A DNA stretch of 64,000 nt from Rubrobacter marinus (GTDB lineage: Bacteria > Actinomycetota > Rubrobacteria > Rubrobacterales > Rubrobacteraceae). Below, one piece after another: positions 23,232-31,787 of the stretch. The notes under the pieces are model-generated. The model made no database searches and had not been told where the DNA came from. It saw nothing but the letters and a program-made list of their open reading frames with translations. Every line of letters begins with the position of its first letter. The stretch's first letter is position 1. The translations under genes and the position numbers were made by a program. The stretch lies in contig NZ_CP045121.1 in assembly GCF_011492965.1 (NCBI RefSeq), positions 496,001-560,000 of the forward strand, written 5' to 3'.

Positions 23232-24236
23232 ATGCGCCGCGTGAAAGTACGCGTGGAGAAGATGACGGTGCGCACGAAGCGTGCGTTCGCCATAGCGCGT
23301 GGCTCCTCCGACTCCTTCGAGCGCGTGGTCCTGACGCTGGAGGAAGGCGGGCACACGGGTCGCGGCGAGGCGGCCCCCACGGGCTACTACGGGGGGGACG
23401 CGGAGACCGTCGCGGAAGCCTCGAGCGCCGTGGAGATCCGCGACCCCTGGGATATCGAGGGGACGCTCCGGGCGAACGAGGGCCTGAACCCCTCCGCCCT
23501 CGCCGCGCTGGACGCGGCGCTGCACGACCTCGCCGCGAAGAGGCTCGGCGTTCCCGTGTACAGGTTGCTCGGGCTGGCCCGTCCCGAGCCGCAGAGCGCC
23601 TTCACGCTCGGGATAGCGGACCCCGAGACGACCGTTGCGGAGGCGAGGCGACTCTCCGCTCTTCCGATCCTGAAGATGAAGGTGGGGGGGAGGGGCGACG
23701 TCGAGACGGTCCGGGCGGTCGCGGGCTTCTCGGAGGCCACACTCTGGGTGGACGCGAACGAGGCCTTCTCACCGGACGAGGCGCCGGGGGTGGCCCTGGA
23801 GTTGAAGGAGATGGGCGTGGCGATGGTGGAGCAGCCCGTACCGGCCTCCCTGGGGCCGGGTGCGATCGGGGCGGTGACGGAGGCCGTCCGGCCCCTGCCG
23901 GTGATCTCCGACGAGGGTGCGGTGAACGCAGGAGACGTGCCGGCCCTCGCCGGGCGCGTCACGGGGGTCAACGTGAAGCTCGCGAAGTGCGGCGGGATCC
24001 GGCGGGCGCTGGAGCAGATCCACGCCGCCCGAGCCTGCGGGATGATGGTTATGCTCGGCTGCATGGTGGAGACTTCCCTCGGGATTGCCGCCGCCGCCCA
24101 GATCTCCGGCCTCGTCGACTTCGTGGACCTCGACGGGGCGATGCTCCTCGCCGACGACCCCTTCGCCGGGCCCTCCTACGAGAACGGCCGCATCCTCCTG
24201 CCGGACGCCCCTGGCCTCGGCGTGGAGCCCCTGTGA
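23232..24236 (+). CDS. dgcA: Enolase-superfamily dipeptide epimerase / DgcA-like N-acyl-glutamate epimerase
   Basis: A 334-residue member of the muconate-lactonizing-enzyme subgroup. Catalytic lysines Lys148/Lys150 lie in LKMKVG and Lys249 in VNVKLAKCGG; metal ligands are Asp174 (VDANEAF), Glu200 (VEQPV) and Asp227 (SDEG). Relatives epimerise L-Ala-D/L-Glu, or in the D-glutamate catabolic route convert N-acetyl-D-glutamate to the L form. The second is favoured here because the next gene is DUF1611, overlapping in GTGA. The start ATG is preceded by a weak ribosome binding site. Substrate choice rests on context. Confidence 0.85.
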   Translation: MRRVKVRVEKMTVRTKRAFAIARGSSDSFERVVLTLEEGGHTGRGEAAPTGYYGGDAETVAEASSAVEIRDPWDIEGTLRANEGLNPSALAALDAALHDLAAKRLGVPVYRLLGLARPEPQSAFTLGIADPETTVAEARRLSALPILKMKVGGRGDVETVRAVAGFSEATLWVDANEAFSPDEAPGVALELKEMGVAMVEQPVPASLGPGAIGAVTEAVRPLPVISDEGAVNAGDVPALAGRVTGVNVKLAKCGGIRRALEQIHAARACGMMVMLGCMVETSLGIAAAAQISGLVDFVDLDGAMLLADDPFAGPSYENGRILLPDAPGLGVEPL

Positions 24237-25291
24237 CGGCGCCGCGCCGCCGCTACGCCATCCTGGCCGACGGCTGGTTCGCCAACCGCCACGCCAAGAC
24301 CGCGCACGGCCTGATCCGCTACGGCGGGGACGAGGTTGCCTGCGTCATCGACTCGACCCTCGCGGGCCGGCGCGTCTCGGACGTGATGTCCAACCTCCAC
24401 GAGCCCGCGCGCGGGGAGACGCCGATCGTCGCGGGCCTCCGGGAGGCCCTGGAGCTCCGGCCCACCTCGATCCTCGTCGGGCTCGCGCCGGCGGGCGGGC
24501 GTCTCCCGGAGGAGTGGATGCGCACCCTGCGCGAGGCGGCGGCGGCCGGGCTGGAGATCGTCAGCGGCCTCCACCAGCGCCTCGCCCCCGAGCTCCCCGG
24601 AGCGAAGGTCTGGGACGTAAGGGAGCCGCCGGAGGGCCTCCCGATCTTCTCGGGGGAGGGCTTCGGGATCGAGCCGGTGGTCGCGACGGCGGTCGGGACG
24701 AGCAGCGCCATCGGCAAGATGACGGCCGTCCTGGAGATCCAGCGGGCGGCAATCGAGAGGGGCACGAGGGCGGAGTTCGTCCCGACGGGGCAGACGGGCG
24801 CCGTCATCGCCGGCTGGGGCATCTGCATCGACGCCGTCGTCTCCGACTTCGCCGCCGGGGCCTCCGAGAGGCTCGTGCTGGAAGCGGCCACAAGGTCGCC
24901 CGATCTGATCCTGGTCGAGGGACAGGGCTCCATCGCCCACCCCGCCTACTCCGGCGTCACCACCGCCCTCCTCCACGGCTCCTGCCCGGACTGCCTGATC
25001 CTCTGCGCCGACGCCCACGGCCCCGAAGACGAGCTCTTCCCCGGCGTCCCCTTCCCGGAGCCGAAGGAGATCTCCCCGCGCTACGAGGAGCTCGCCGCCC
25101 TCGTGAAACCGGCCCCCGTGGTTGCCGTCAGCGTGAACACGAGCGCCCTGGGCGACGCCGAGGCGGAGGCCCTCGTGGAGCGCATCGCCACGGAGACCGG
25201 CCTCCCCACCGCGGACCCGGTGCGCGGCGACGCCACGCCGATACTCGACGCGCTCCTCAAGGCGCCCAAGACGCGCCCCGCGGCCCGCTAG
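24233..25291 (+). CDS. dgcN: DUF1611 protein, DgcN-like D-glutamate N-acetyltransferase
   Basis: A 352-residue DUF1611 protein. The N-terminal domain is Rossmann-like (AILADGWFAN). The C-terminal domain resembles P-loop proteins with GTSSAIGKMT (155-164) and a following VEGQGSIAHPAY segment. In characterised D-glutamate catabolism, DgcN acetylates D-glutamate and DgcA epimerises the product. The GTG start at 24233 overlaps the upstream stop by four bases, so the two proteins are made together. A different amino acid substrate is possible. Family membership is confident from the sequence pattern; the exact reaction follows from the pairing. Confidence 0.83.
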   Translation: MTAPRRRYAILADGWFANRHAKTAHGLIRYGGDEVACVIDSTLAGRRVSDVMSNLHEPARGETPIVAGLREALELRPTSILVGLAPAGGRLPEEWMRTLREAAAAGLEIVSGLHQRLAPELPGAKVWDVREPPEGLPIFSGEGFGIEPVVATAVGTSSAIGKMTAVLEIQRAAIERGTRAEFVPTGQTGAVIAGWGICIDAVVSDFAAGASERLVLEAATRSPDLILVEGQGSIAHPAYSGVTTALLHGSCPDCLILCADAHGPEDELFPGVPFPEPKEISPRYEELAALVKPAPVVAVSVNTSALGDAEAEALVERIATETGLPTADPVRGDATPILDALLKAPKTRPAAR

Positions 25292-25336
25292 CCCCTCCGC
25301 GGGCGCTGCGTTACAGGCCCGTTAAAAATTATATGT

Positions 25337-25364
25337 TTGCTGAAGCATCCGGGTATGTTAGTAT
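25337..25364 (+). promoter_or_regulatory. Sigma-70-like promoter for HNH gene, apparently leaderless
   Basis: TTGCTG, a 16-base spacer and TAGTAT lie in a strikingly AT-rich patch. The -10 box ends six bases before the GTG start codon, so transcription would begin at or next to the start codon. No ribosome binding site is present between them. Confidence 0.5.
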
Positions 25365-25370
25365 TCGAGC

Positions 25371-25916
25371 GTGGCGAGGTGTTTGACCTTGAACGCTAGT
25401 TACGAGCCCGTGGCGCTAGTGCCGATAAAGCGGGCCATCGTACTCGTTGTCTCCGAGAAGGCCGAGATCGTGGAGGCCAACCTCGACCGCCGCTTCCGTT
25501 CGGAGAAGGCCGAGTATCCCTATCCGCTCGTGATCCGGCTGGTGAAGTTCGTCGAGATCCCGCGCCGCTTGAGGAAGCACGTCACGAACGCCATCCTCTT
25601 CGCCCGGGACAACTACCGCTGCCAGTACTGCGGCAAGCACCGCGACGACCTGAACCGCAAGGAGTGCCTGACCCGCGACCACGTCAAGCCCCTGAGCCGC
25701 GGCGGCGCCAACACCTGGGACAACGTCGTCGCCGCCTGCACCAAGTGCAACGCGCGCAAGAGCAACCGCCTGCCGATGGAGTGCGGGATGTACCCCAAGA
25801 CCACCCCGAAGGAGCCGCGCTACGTCGTCATGGTGTGGTACTCGCGGGGCCTCAACGCCGTCCAGCGCCGCTACGTGGAGCAGTTCTACGGGCCCCTGGG
25901 CGAGCCCGCCTTCTAG
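25371..25916 (+). CDS. HNH endonuclease
   Basis: A 181-residue protein of the short actinobacterial HNH family. The nuclease core has the zinc-binding pairs CQYC (Cys84, Cys87) and CTKC (Cys123, Cys126) around TRDHVKPLSRGG, whose Asp-His (103-104) begins the HNH motif, with the Asn in NTWDN. The conserved N-terminal region ARCLTLNASYEPV is found in free-standing housekeeping copies throughout actinobacteria. No mobile-element features surround it. The substrate is unknown; repair rather than restriction is the usual guess. The start has no ribosome binding site and appears leaderless. Confidence 0.88.
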   Translation: MARCLTLNASYEPVALVPIKRAIVLVVSEKAEIVEANLDRRFRSEKAEYPYPLVIRLVKFVEIPRRLRKHVTNAILFARDNYRCQYCGKHRDDLNRKECLTRDHVKPLSRGGANTWDNVVAACTKCNARKSNRLPMECGMYPKTTPKEPRYVVMVWYSRGLNAVQRRYVEQFYGPLGEPAF

Positions 25917-25939
25917 AGCACCCGGGACGAGACGCGAAG

Positions 25940-25970
25940 GGCGGGGGCGCTCCTTTACGGCGCCCCCGCC
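25940..25970. terminator. Terminator between HNH and RTX genes
   Basis: GGCGGGGGCGC pairs with GCGCCCCCGCC around a loop of nine bases, followed by CTCTGTTGTT. It lies between convergent genes and may serve both. Confidence 0.8.
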
Positions 25971-26002
25971 CTCTGTTGTTGCGCAGGTTGCCCGATCGGG
26001 CC

Positions 26003-26413
26003 CTAGCGGACGATCCTCTCGCAGTTGACGATGGTGTCTCTGGCGTCGCCGCGCTCGACGGTGTCGAAGCCGGTGCCGCAGTCCACGTAGTCGACGCGGT
26101 TGTCGCCGGCGGGGTAGATCTTGTCGTTCCCGGAGCCGCCCAGGATGCGGTCGGAGCCGGAGCCGCCGATCAGGGTGTCGTCGTTGGCGCCGCCGCTCAG
26201 CAGGTCGTTGCCGGGGCCGCCCGAGAGCGCGTCGAAGCCGTCCAGCCCCCTCAGGGCGTCGCCGCCGCCCTTGCCGAAGATCCGGTCGTTGCTGTTCGTG
26301 CCGTTGATCGTCTCGGCCGCGTCGGTCCCCGTCAGGGTGGCCGCCACGGCCACCACGGCGGTCATGGCGACCATCGCCAGAACCGTCGCCACCAGCAGGA
26401 TCGTCCTTCTCAC
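26003..26413 (-). CDS. Secreted small RTX-repeat calcium-binding protein
   Basis: A 136-residue protein starting at GTG after GGAGGAG. A signal peptide (about 1-24, ending in VVAVAA) is followed by about five glycine/aspartate nonapeptides (GGPGNDLLS, GGANDDTLI, GGSGSDRIL, GGSGNDKIY) that form a calcium beta-roll in hemolysin-type proteins, and a tail with two cysteines (YVDCG and VNCE). There is no enzymatic domain and it is far shorter than RTX toxins. It is probably a small cell-surface or secreted calcium-binding module; no secretion partner is encoded nearby. Confidence 0.8.
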   Translation of the reverse strand: MRRTILLVATVLAMVAMTAVVAVAATLTGTDAAETINGTNSNDRIFGKGGGDALRGLDGFDALSGGPGNDLLSGGANDDTLIGGSGSDRILGGSGNDKIYPAGDNRVDYVDCGTGFDTVERGDARDTIVNCERIVR

Positions 26414-26558
26414 CGCTCACCCTCCTCCTGAACGGGGCGGGACCAGTCGGGCACCCCCTCTTCGGACCCCTCCGCCCCTTGTTCGGGATCCGCGAGAAGT
26501 TTACTGAGCTTCTACCGCGTTCGTCTATAGCCCGGACCGACCATTTCGGAGGCCTTGA

Positions 26559-26564
26559 TATACT
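26559..26564 (+). promoter_or_regulatory. Possible -10 box of the moxR operon
   Basis: TATACT lies nine bases before the TTG taken as the MoxR start. No good -35 box is visible at the usual distance, so this is a weak call. The close spacing would give a very short or absent leader. Confidence 0.35.
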
Positions 26565-26573
26565 CATTCTTCG

Positions 26574-27530
26574 TTGTCGAACTCTGGCGGGGGTCCTTTG
26601 GACTACGGCGATTTTTCGAAGGCTACGGAGCGCATCGTCTCGAACGTCGAGCGTGCCGTCTCCGGCAAGCGTGATGCCGTCTTTCTGGCGGTCGTGGCGC
26701 TGCTCGCGGGCGGGCACGTCCTTATAGAGGACGTACCGGGGGTGGGGAAGACCCTGCTCGCGAAGTCCCTCTCCCGCTCCATCTCGGGCGAGTTCCGGCG
26801 CGTGCAGTTCACCCCCGACCTCCTGCCCGCCGACGTCACCGGCACGAACGTCTACAACCAGGGCGACGGGCAGTTCGAGTTCTGGGCGGGGCCGGTCTTC
26901 GCCAACGTCGTGCTTGCCGACGAGATCAACCGCGCCAGCCCCAAGACCCAGAGCGCCCTCCTGGAGGCGATGGAGGAGGCCTCCGTCACGGTCGACGGCG
27001 TCACCCGGCGCCTCCCGGAGCCGTTCGGCGTGATCGGGACGCAGAACCCGGTCGAGCACGAGGGGACCTACCCCCTGCCGCACGCGGAGCTGGACCGCTT
27101 CATGATCAAGATGTCCCTGGGCTACCCCGACGGGGAGGCCGAGGTCGACCTCCTGAGGCTCGCCTCCGACCCGGTCGCCGGGCTCGGGCCCGCGGTGAGC
27201 CTCCGCGAGTTCGCCGAGATGCGCGCTCTGGCCGAGGGGGTCCACGCGAGCGAGGCCGTGCTGCGCTACGTCGTCTCCGTGACGCAGGCGACGCGCAAGC
27301 ACGAGGCGGTCCACCTCGGGGCCTCCCCGCGGGCGAGCCGGATGCTGCTCGCCGCCGCGAGGGCCAGCGCCGCCGCCCACGGGCGCTCCTACTGCATCCC
27401 GGACGACGTGAAGGCGCTCGCGCCGCACGTCCTCTCGCACAGGATCATCGCCTCCTCGAACGGCTCGGGCGACGCGGACGGCGTGGTGCGCGACGTGCTC
27501 CGCTCCGTCCCGGTCAACGAGGCGGTCTGA
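26574..27530 (+). CDS. MoxR-family AAA+ ATPase
   Basis: A 318-residue AAA+ chaperone with Walker A DVPGVGKT (53-60), Walker B VVLADEINRA, and the MoxR signatures QSALLEAMEE and GTQNPVEHEGTYPLPHAELDRF. MoxR proteins help assemble or activate partner proteins, typically with DUF58/von Willebrand-type and transglutaminase-like membrane proteins, which are the next two genes. The start is uncertain: TTG at 26574 lies just after a TATACT box, and TTG at 26598 is an alternative. Neither has a strong ribosome binding site. Confidence 0.92.
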   Translation: MSNSGGGPLDYGDFSKATERIVSNVERAVSGKRDAVFLAVVALLAGGHVLIEDVPGVGKTLLAKSLSRSISGEFRRVQFTPDLLPADVTGTNVYNQGDGQFEFWAGPVFANVVLADEINRASPKTQSALLEAMEEASVTVDGVTRRLPEPFGVIGTQNPVEHEGTYPLPHAELDRFMIKMSLGYPDGEAEVDLLRLASDPVAGLGPAVSLREFAEMRALAEGVHASEAVLRYVVSVTQATRKHEAVHLGASPRASRMLLAAARASAAAHGRSYCIPDDVKALAPHVLSHRIIASSNGSGDADGVVRDVLRSVPVNEAV

Positions 27531-27534
27531 CGCC

Positions 27535-28821
27535 TTGAGGCGCGTCCTGAGGGCCTTCCGCGAGCGCAGGCTCGCGGTGCGCCCCACCGGCCGCGGCTTG
27601 CAGGCGCTCTTCTTCGGCGTCCTCTCGATCGTCGCGGCTTACCTTATCGGGACCACCCAGATCTACCAGCTCGGCTACGCGCTGCTCGCCCTGCCCGTGG
27701 CGTCCTTCGCCCTGGGCTTCTGGTTCTCGCGGGGCCTCTCCTACGCGCGGAGGATCTCGACGGGAGAGCGGCCGGCGGCCGGGCGGGAGACGAACATCGA
27801 GCTCGTGGTCTCCAACGCCTCCCCGTCGGCGAGCCCGAGGGTCTGGGCCGTCGACCGCCTCCCCAAGCCGAGGTTCTTCGAGCTGCCCCCGGTGGAGGGG
27901 AGGGGCTCCAGAAAGATCCGCGTGCCGATGACCTTCGCGAAGCGGGGCCTCTACGACCTCGGGCCCGCGGAGCTGAAGACGGTGGACCCGTTCGGCCTCC
28001 TGCGCTTCGCGCGCCGGTTCCCCGAGACCACCGAGGTCGTGGTGTACCCGGAGGTTCACGACCTGCCCGGCTTCCCGCTGCGGGGGAGCGGCGCGGACGC
28101 CGGAGCCCGCGGCTCCTTCTCCCAGAGGGGGGACGAGTTCTCCGGCTTGAGGGAGTACCGGCGCGGGGACGAGCGGCGCCACATCCACTGGAAGAGCGTG
28201 GCGCGCACGGGCGAGCTCGTCGTCAAGGAGTTCGCCGCGGACGCCCCCGGCGCTACGCCGTCGTCCTGGACCTGCAGCGGGCCGGGCTCCGCGTCTCGGA
28301 GGCCGAGGTCGAGGACGCCGTCTCCGCCGCGGCATCCGTGCTCTCGCACCTCTCGGTGGAGGGTCTGCCCTCGAAGCTCCTCCTCTCGGACAGGGTAGGG
28401 GCGCGACGGACTTCGGCTCCGGCGAGGGGCCGTACTGGGAGGCGATGAGGCTCCTCGCGACGGCCGGGGCCGACGGCAACCAGGGCCCGGACGAGGCCCT
28501 CGACGAGATCCCGCGCGGCGAGCTCGGGAGGGCGTGATCCTGATCTCCAGGTCCATCGGGACGGCCTCATACAGAGCGTCGCGAGGCTCCGGGCGGCGGG
28601 GCTCTCCGTGCTCGTGATCGCCGTCGCCGCCCACACCTACCGCGGCTCCGGCGCCCGGTCGAGGGGCGGCCCCGAAGGGAGGGAGGCCGCCTTCGCGGCG
28701 GAGCTCCGGCGCCTGGAGGTCGCGGGGCCACGGTCCGGGTCGTGCGCCGCGAGGGCGGCGTACGGAACCTCGCGGGCGCCTCGGCGGGGCCGGGTGGGCC
28801 GGCAAGAGCGGGGCGGGGTAG
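27535..28821 (+). CDS. DUF58 domain protein (frameshifted)
   Basis: Starting at TTG four bases after the moxR stop, the protein has two membrane helices (about 22-40 and 42-62), a beta-rich middle and the DUF58 core FSGLREYRRGDERRHIHWK. After VVKEFAADAPG the literal frame turns to serine/arginine nonsense, while the expected sequence continues in the other frames (RYAVVLDLQRAGLRVSE, then FGSGEGPYWEAM, then ARLRAAGLSVLVIAVAAHTY). Around six missing G or C bases between 28245 and 28800 account for this. The inferred stop TAG ends at 28821, three bases before the next ATG. The protein is a membrane partner of MoxR. Confidence 0.75.
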
Positions 28822-28823
28822 GG

Positions 28824-30992
28824 ATGGACGGGTGGGCCGTGAGGGCGCCGCTGTACGTCGCGGGGCTGGCGGCGGGCACCGCCTTCTCCGTGCTGTTCGC
28901 GAGCGGGGCTACGGCCTACGTTCTCGGGCGGCGATCGTCGCGCTGCTCGTCGGGTCGGCGGGGGCGTGGAGGTTCTTGTTGCTGCCGCCGGCGGCGGCGC
29001 TCTACACGCTGCTCGCCGTGTACGGGGCGCCGCCCTGAGCTTCGGGGCTGGGAGCGGCTCGTCGGCCAGATCGGGCTGGACGTCTGGAACGCGATGGGGA
29101 TCATGTACGCGAACCCCATCCCCTACGACCCCCACCCGGGGCTCTTCGTCATCGTGCTGCCGATCGTGGTGCTGCTCGTCTCGTTCGCGACCTCGGCCAC
29201 CCTGTACGAGGGGAGCCCCGTGATCTCGATGGCCGTCTTCGGCCTGACCATCGGCGTCCTGAGCACGGTCTCGTTCGAGGCGGGCGCGGGGCCGTTCTTC
29301 GCGGTCTTCCTGCCCGCCGCCATCGCCCTCCTGCTCGTCACCGCCGGCGAGGGGACGGCGCTGCCGTCGCCCGGCGCGGTCGTGGCGGGCCTGCTCGTGA
29401 CGGGGGTCGTGCTCTCGCTCCCGGCGATGCCGTTCGCGGAGGCGGCGATCCGGCCGGCGACGATGGACTGGACCAGGATCGGGACGGGCGGGACCTCGCG
29501 CCTCGCGGTAGAGGCGGACGTCGGCGACTACCTGACGGACGGGCGCGACGCGGAGCTTCTGCGCGTGGACAGCCCGGAGCCCCTCCTCTGGCGCGGGGGT
29601 ACCCTGGACTTCTTCGACGGGGTCCGCTGGTCCTCGACCACGGAGCCCGGGGTGGACTACGGCGAGGAGGTGGCCGATGGGATCGCGACGCGCACGGTGG
29701 TGCAGAGCGTCGAGGTCTTGCAGGCCGAGACGGACCTCCTCTTCGGCGGGTACCGCATGACGGACGTCTCGGTCCCGGGCGCCCAGCAGAGCACCGACGC
29801 CTCCTGGTCCACGCGCCGGCCCCTCACCCAGGGGTTCTCGTACCGGGTGCTCTCCCAGATCCCGCAGCCCACGGCCGCCCAGCTCGAAGGCGCCGGAACC
29901 TCCTACCCGGCAGAGGTCCGGGAGAAGTTCCTCCAGCTCCCGGAGGGCCGGCCGGCGGTCCTCACGGAGACCGCCGCCACGATAGAGCGCGACTACGGCC
30001 TCGCGGACGCCACGCCCTACGAGAAGGCCCGGGCGATAGAGCGGTACCTGATCTACGACGGCGGCTTCACCTACAACCTGGACGTGGACTACAACCGGGC
30101 CGACCAGGCCATAGAGGAGTTTCTCGGCGAGGGGAGGGAGGGCTTCTGCACCCAGTTTGCGACCTCCATGGCCCTCCTCGCCCGCGAGCTCGACGTCCCC
30201 TCCCGCGTGGTCTACGGCGCCACGACGGGCAGGGAGGACGACGAGAACGAGTACGTCGTGACCGGCTACAACATGCACACCTGGGTAGAGGTCTACTTCC
30301 CCGGCGTCGGCTGGTACCCCTTCGAGCCGACCCCGGGCTCCGAGATACCGTCCGCCATGCAGGCCAACGCCCCCCGCCCCGAGCTCCCCACCGCCCGCGA
30401 CGAAGCCGTCCCGCAGAGCCCCGACGAGCGCCGCCAACAGCTGCAGGAGCAGAGGAGCCCGACCGAGTCGGCCCCCTCCGACAACGGCTCCTCCGCCGGG
30501 GAGTCCCCGGCCTGGGCGTACGCGGTCTACGCCCTGGCCCTCGTCCTCCTGGTCGCCGCCGTGCCGCTCGCGAAGCGCCTGCTCGCCGCCCGTAGCACCC
30601 CGGAGGGGCTCTACCGGGACCTCGCGGGGCGCCTCCGCGACGCGCTGCCGCCGGGGCGCGCCTCCCTCGCCGACTCGCCCGCCCTCACGCCGACCGAGCG
30701 CCTGCTGCTCCTCACCGGGGTCGTCGGGGTCGCCGTGGGCCCCTTCCGGGAGTTCGCCAGGGCCTACTCCGAGAGCCTCTACGCCCAGGACCCGCGCTCC
30801 GACGCCGCCCGCGCCTACCGCAAGGCCCTCCGCGAGTACCGCAGCCTCCCCCTCTGGAGGCGCTTCCTCGCCGCCCTCAACCCGTCCTCGCTCCTCCTGC
30901 GGGCGCGGCAGGAGATAGTCGCGGGGAAGAAGTGGCTCGGCAAGAGGGCGGGGCGGCGCTCGAAGCCCGGGGGGACGCGTAAGGACGGGTAG
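28824..30992 (+). CDS. TgpA-like membrane transglutaminase (frameshifted near N-terminus)
   Basis: About 720 residues. N-terminal membrane helices (DUF3488-like) lead to a periplasmic transglutaminase core with the catalytic cysteine in GFCTQFATSMA and histidine in NMHTWVEVYF, followed by GWYPFEPTPG, where a glutamate stands in the usual acid position. After a disordered Pro/Gln/Ser stretch come another membrane helix (about 30510-30570) and a DUF4129 tail. Between 28924 and 29040 the frame is disturbed: the helix AAIVALLVGSAGAWRFLLL appears only in another frame and three missing G/C bases restore continuity. It ends the MoxR-DUF58-transglutaminase operon, a widespread envelope module of uncertain substrate. 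Confidence 0.85.
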   Translation: MDGWAVRAPLYVAGLAAGTAFSVLFASGATAYVLGRRSSRCSSGRRGRGGSCCCRRRRRSTRCSPCTGRRPELRGWERLVGQIGLDVWNAMGIMYANPIPYDPHPGLFVIVLPIVVLLVSFATSATLYEGSPVISMAVFGLTIGVLSTVSFEAGAGPFFAVFLPAAIALLLVTAGEGTALPSPGAVVAGLLVTGVVLSLPAMPFAEAAIRPATMDWTRIGTGGTSRLAVEADVGDYLTDGRDAELLRVDSPEPLLWRGGTLDFFDGVRWSSTTEPGVDYGEEVADGIATRTVVQSVEVLQAETDLLFGGYRMTDVSVPGAQQSTDASWSTRRPLTQGFSYRVLSQIPQPTAAQLEGAGTSYPAEVREKFLQLPEGRPAVLTETAATIERDYGLADATPYEKARAIERYLIYDGGFTYNLDVDYNRADQAIEEFLGEGREGFCTQFATSMALLARELDVPSRVVYGATTGREDDENEYVVTGYNMHTWVEVYFPGVGWYPFEPTPGSEIPSAMQANAPRPELPTARDEAVPQSPDERRQQLQEQRSPTESAPSDNGSSAGESPAWAYAVYALALVLLVAAVPLAKRLLAARSTPEGLYRDLAGRLRDALPPGRASLADSPALTPTERLLLLTGVVGVAVGPFREFARAYSESLYAQDPRSDAARAYRKALREYRSLPLWRRFLAALNPSSLLLRARQEIVAGKKWLGKRAGRRSKPGGTRKDG

Positions 30993-31188
30993 CCCTCGAG
31001 GGCCGGCAAGAGGCGCTGACGATCCGGGAAGGACCGCCATCGTTTGTAGATCTGTACAGAAGGCGCTCTGGCTAGCGGTGCTCCTGACAGGAACGATCCG
31101 TGGTGGTTGTGTACCAGATCCCCGCCGTTTGCCTCTTCGAGGTCTCGCCGCCGGCTCGTCTCCCGCAGATGCTCCAAAGAGCCCCGCG

Positions 31189-31217
31189 TTGAATTGACAA
31201 TGCGCCGGTGTAATAAT
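31189..31217 (+). promoter_or_regulatory. Sigma-70-like promoter upstream of erpA
   Basis: TTGAAT, 17 bases, then AATAAT, in an unusually AT-rich patch 45 bases before the A-type carrier start. A perfect TTGACA at 31194-31199 overlaps it but has no matching -10 box at a proper distance. Confidence 0.5.
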
Positions 31218-31261
31218 CCTCCTGAACAGATCACACGCTACAGCATTTCTTGGGGGTGCTG

Positions 31262-31603
31262 ATGGACCAGAAGACGACGATCCTCGCGATCACCGACAAC
31301 GCGGCCGAGAAGGTCAAGGCCCTCATGGAGCAGGAGGGCGAAGAGGACCTCGCGCTGCGCATCGGCGTTCGTCCCGGTGGTTGCTCGGGCTTCCAGTACT
31401 CGATCTACTTTGACGACGAGATCAACGACGACGACGAGGTCCTCACCCAGAAGGGCGTCAAGATCGCCGTCGACGCCATGAGCGTCCCCTACATCATGGG
31501 CTCCGAGTTCGACTACGTCGACGGCCTCATGGGCGCCGGCTTCGCCGTCAACAACCCGAACGTTCAGGGCGGCTGCGGCTGCGGCAGCTCGTTCACCTGC
31601 TAG
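31262..31603 (+). CDS. erpA: A-type iron-sulfur carrier protein (ErpA/SufA/IscA)
   Basis: A 113-residue scaffold that binds and delivers Fe-S clusters. The three conserved cysteines are Cys41 in GGCSGFQY and the C-terminal pair in GCGCG (105 and 107); the protein ends in FTC. The ATG at 31262 is chosen because GGGGGTG precedes it; a TTG twelve bases upstream is in frame but less likely. Sandwiched between its own promoter and a strong hairpin terminator, it is a single-gene transcript. Confidence 0.95.
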   Translation: MDQKTTILAITDNAAEKVKALMEQEGEEDLALRIGVRPGGCSGFQYSIYFDDEINDDDEVLTQKGVKIAVDAMSVPYIMGSEFDYVDGLMGAGFAVNNPNVQGGCGCGSSFTC

Positions 31604-31628
31604 CTTAAGACGAGGCAAGCAGCGCACG

Positions 31629-31664
31629 GGGCGAGCCCGGGTCCAAAAGGACCCGGGCTCGCCC
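31629..31664 (+). terminator. Rho-independent terminator after erpA
   Basis: A perfect 16-bp stem, GGGCGAGCCCGGGTCC with its complement, around an AAAA loop and followed by TCTATCT. Confidence 0.9.
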
Positions 31665-31696
31665 TCTATCTAGCGGTACCGTAACGGTGACGCATG

Positions 31697-31727
31697 GAGG
31701 GGCCGGAGCCTGACTCTCCGGCCCCTC
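31697..31727. repeat. GC-rich hairpin upstream of the YeeE/YedE pair
   Basis: A perfect 12-bp stem (GAGGGGCCGGAG with CTCCGGCCCCTC, loop CCTGACT) without a T-run. It is the second hairpin in the gap between erpA and the transporter genes, so it may be a backup terminator or a leader structure. Confidence 0.55.
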
Positions 31728-31787
31728 GGACCTTTGCGCCGCCCGTGACGGGCCGGCGTCGCATGTGAGTAGAAGAAGGAGCGAAGG

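Noticed and set aside
28990..29045. Second in-frame TGA as another recoding site in the transglutaminase
   Set aside because: The TGA after GAPP appears only in a frame reached through missing bases, and no cysteine is expected there.
31189..31217. TTGACA at 31194 as the main -35 box of erpA
   Set aside because: No -10-like hexamer lies 16-18 bases downstream; TTGAAT with AATAAT fits better.
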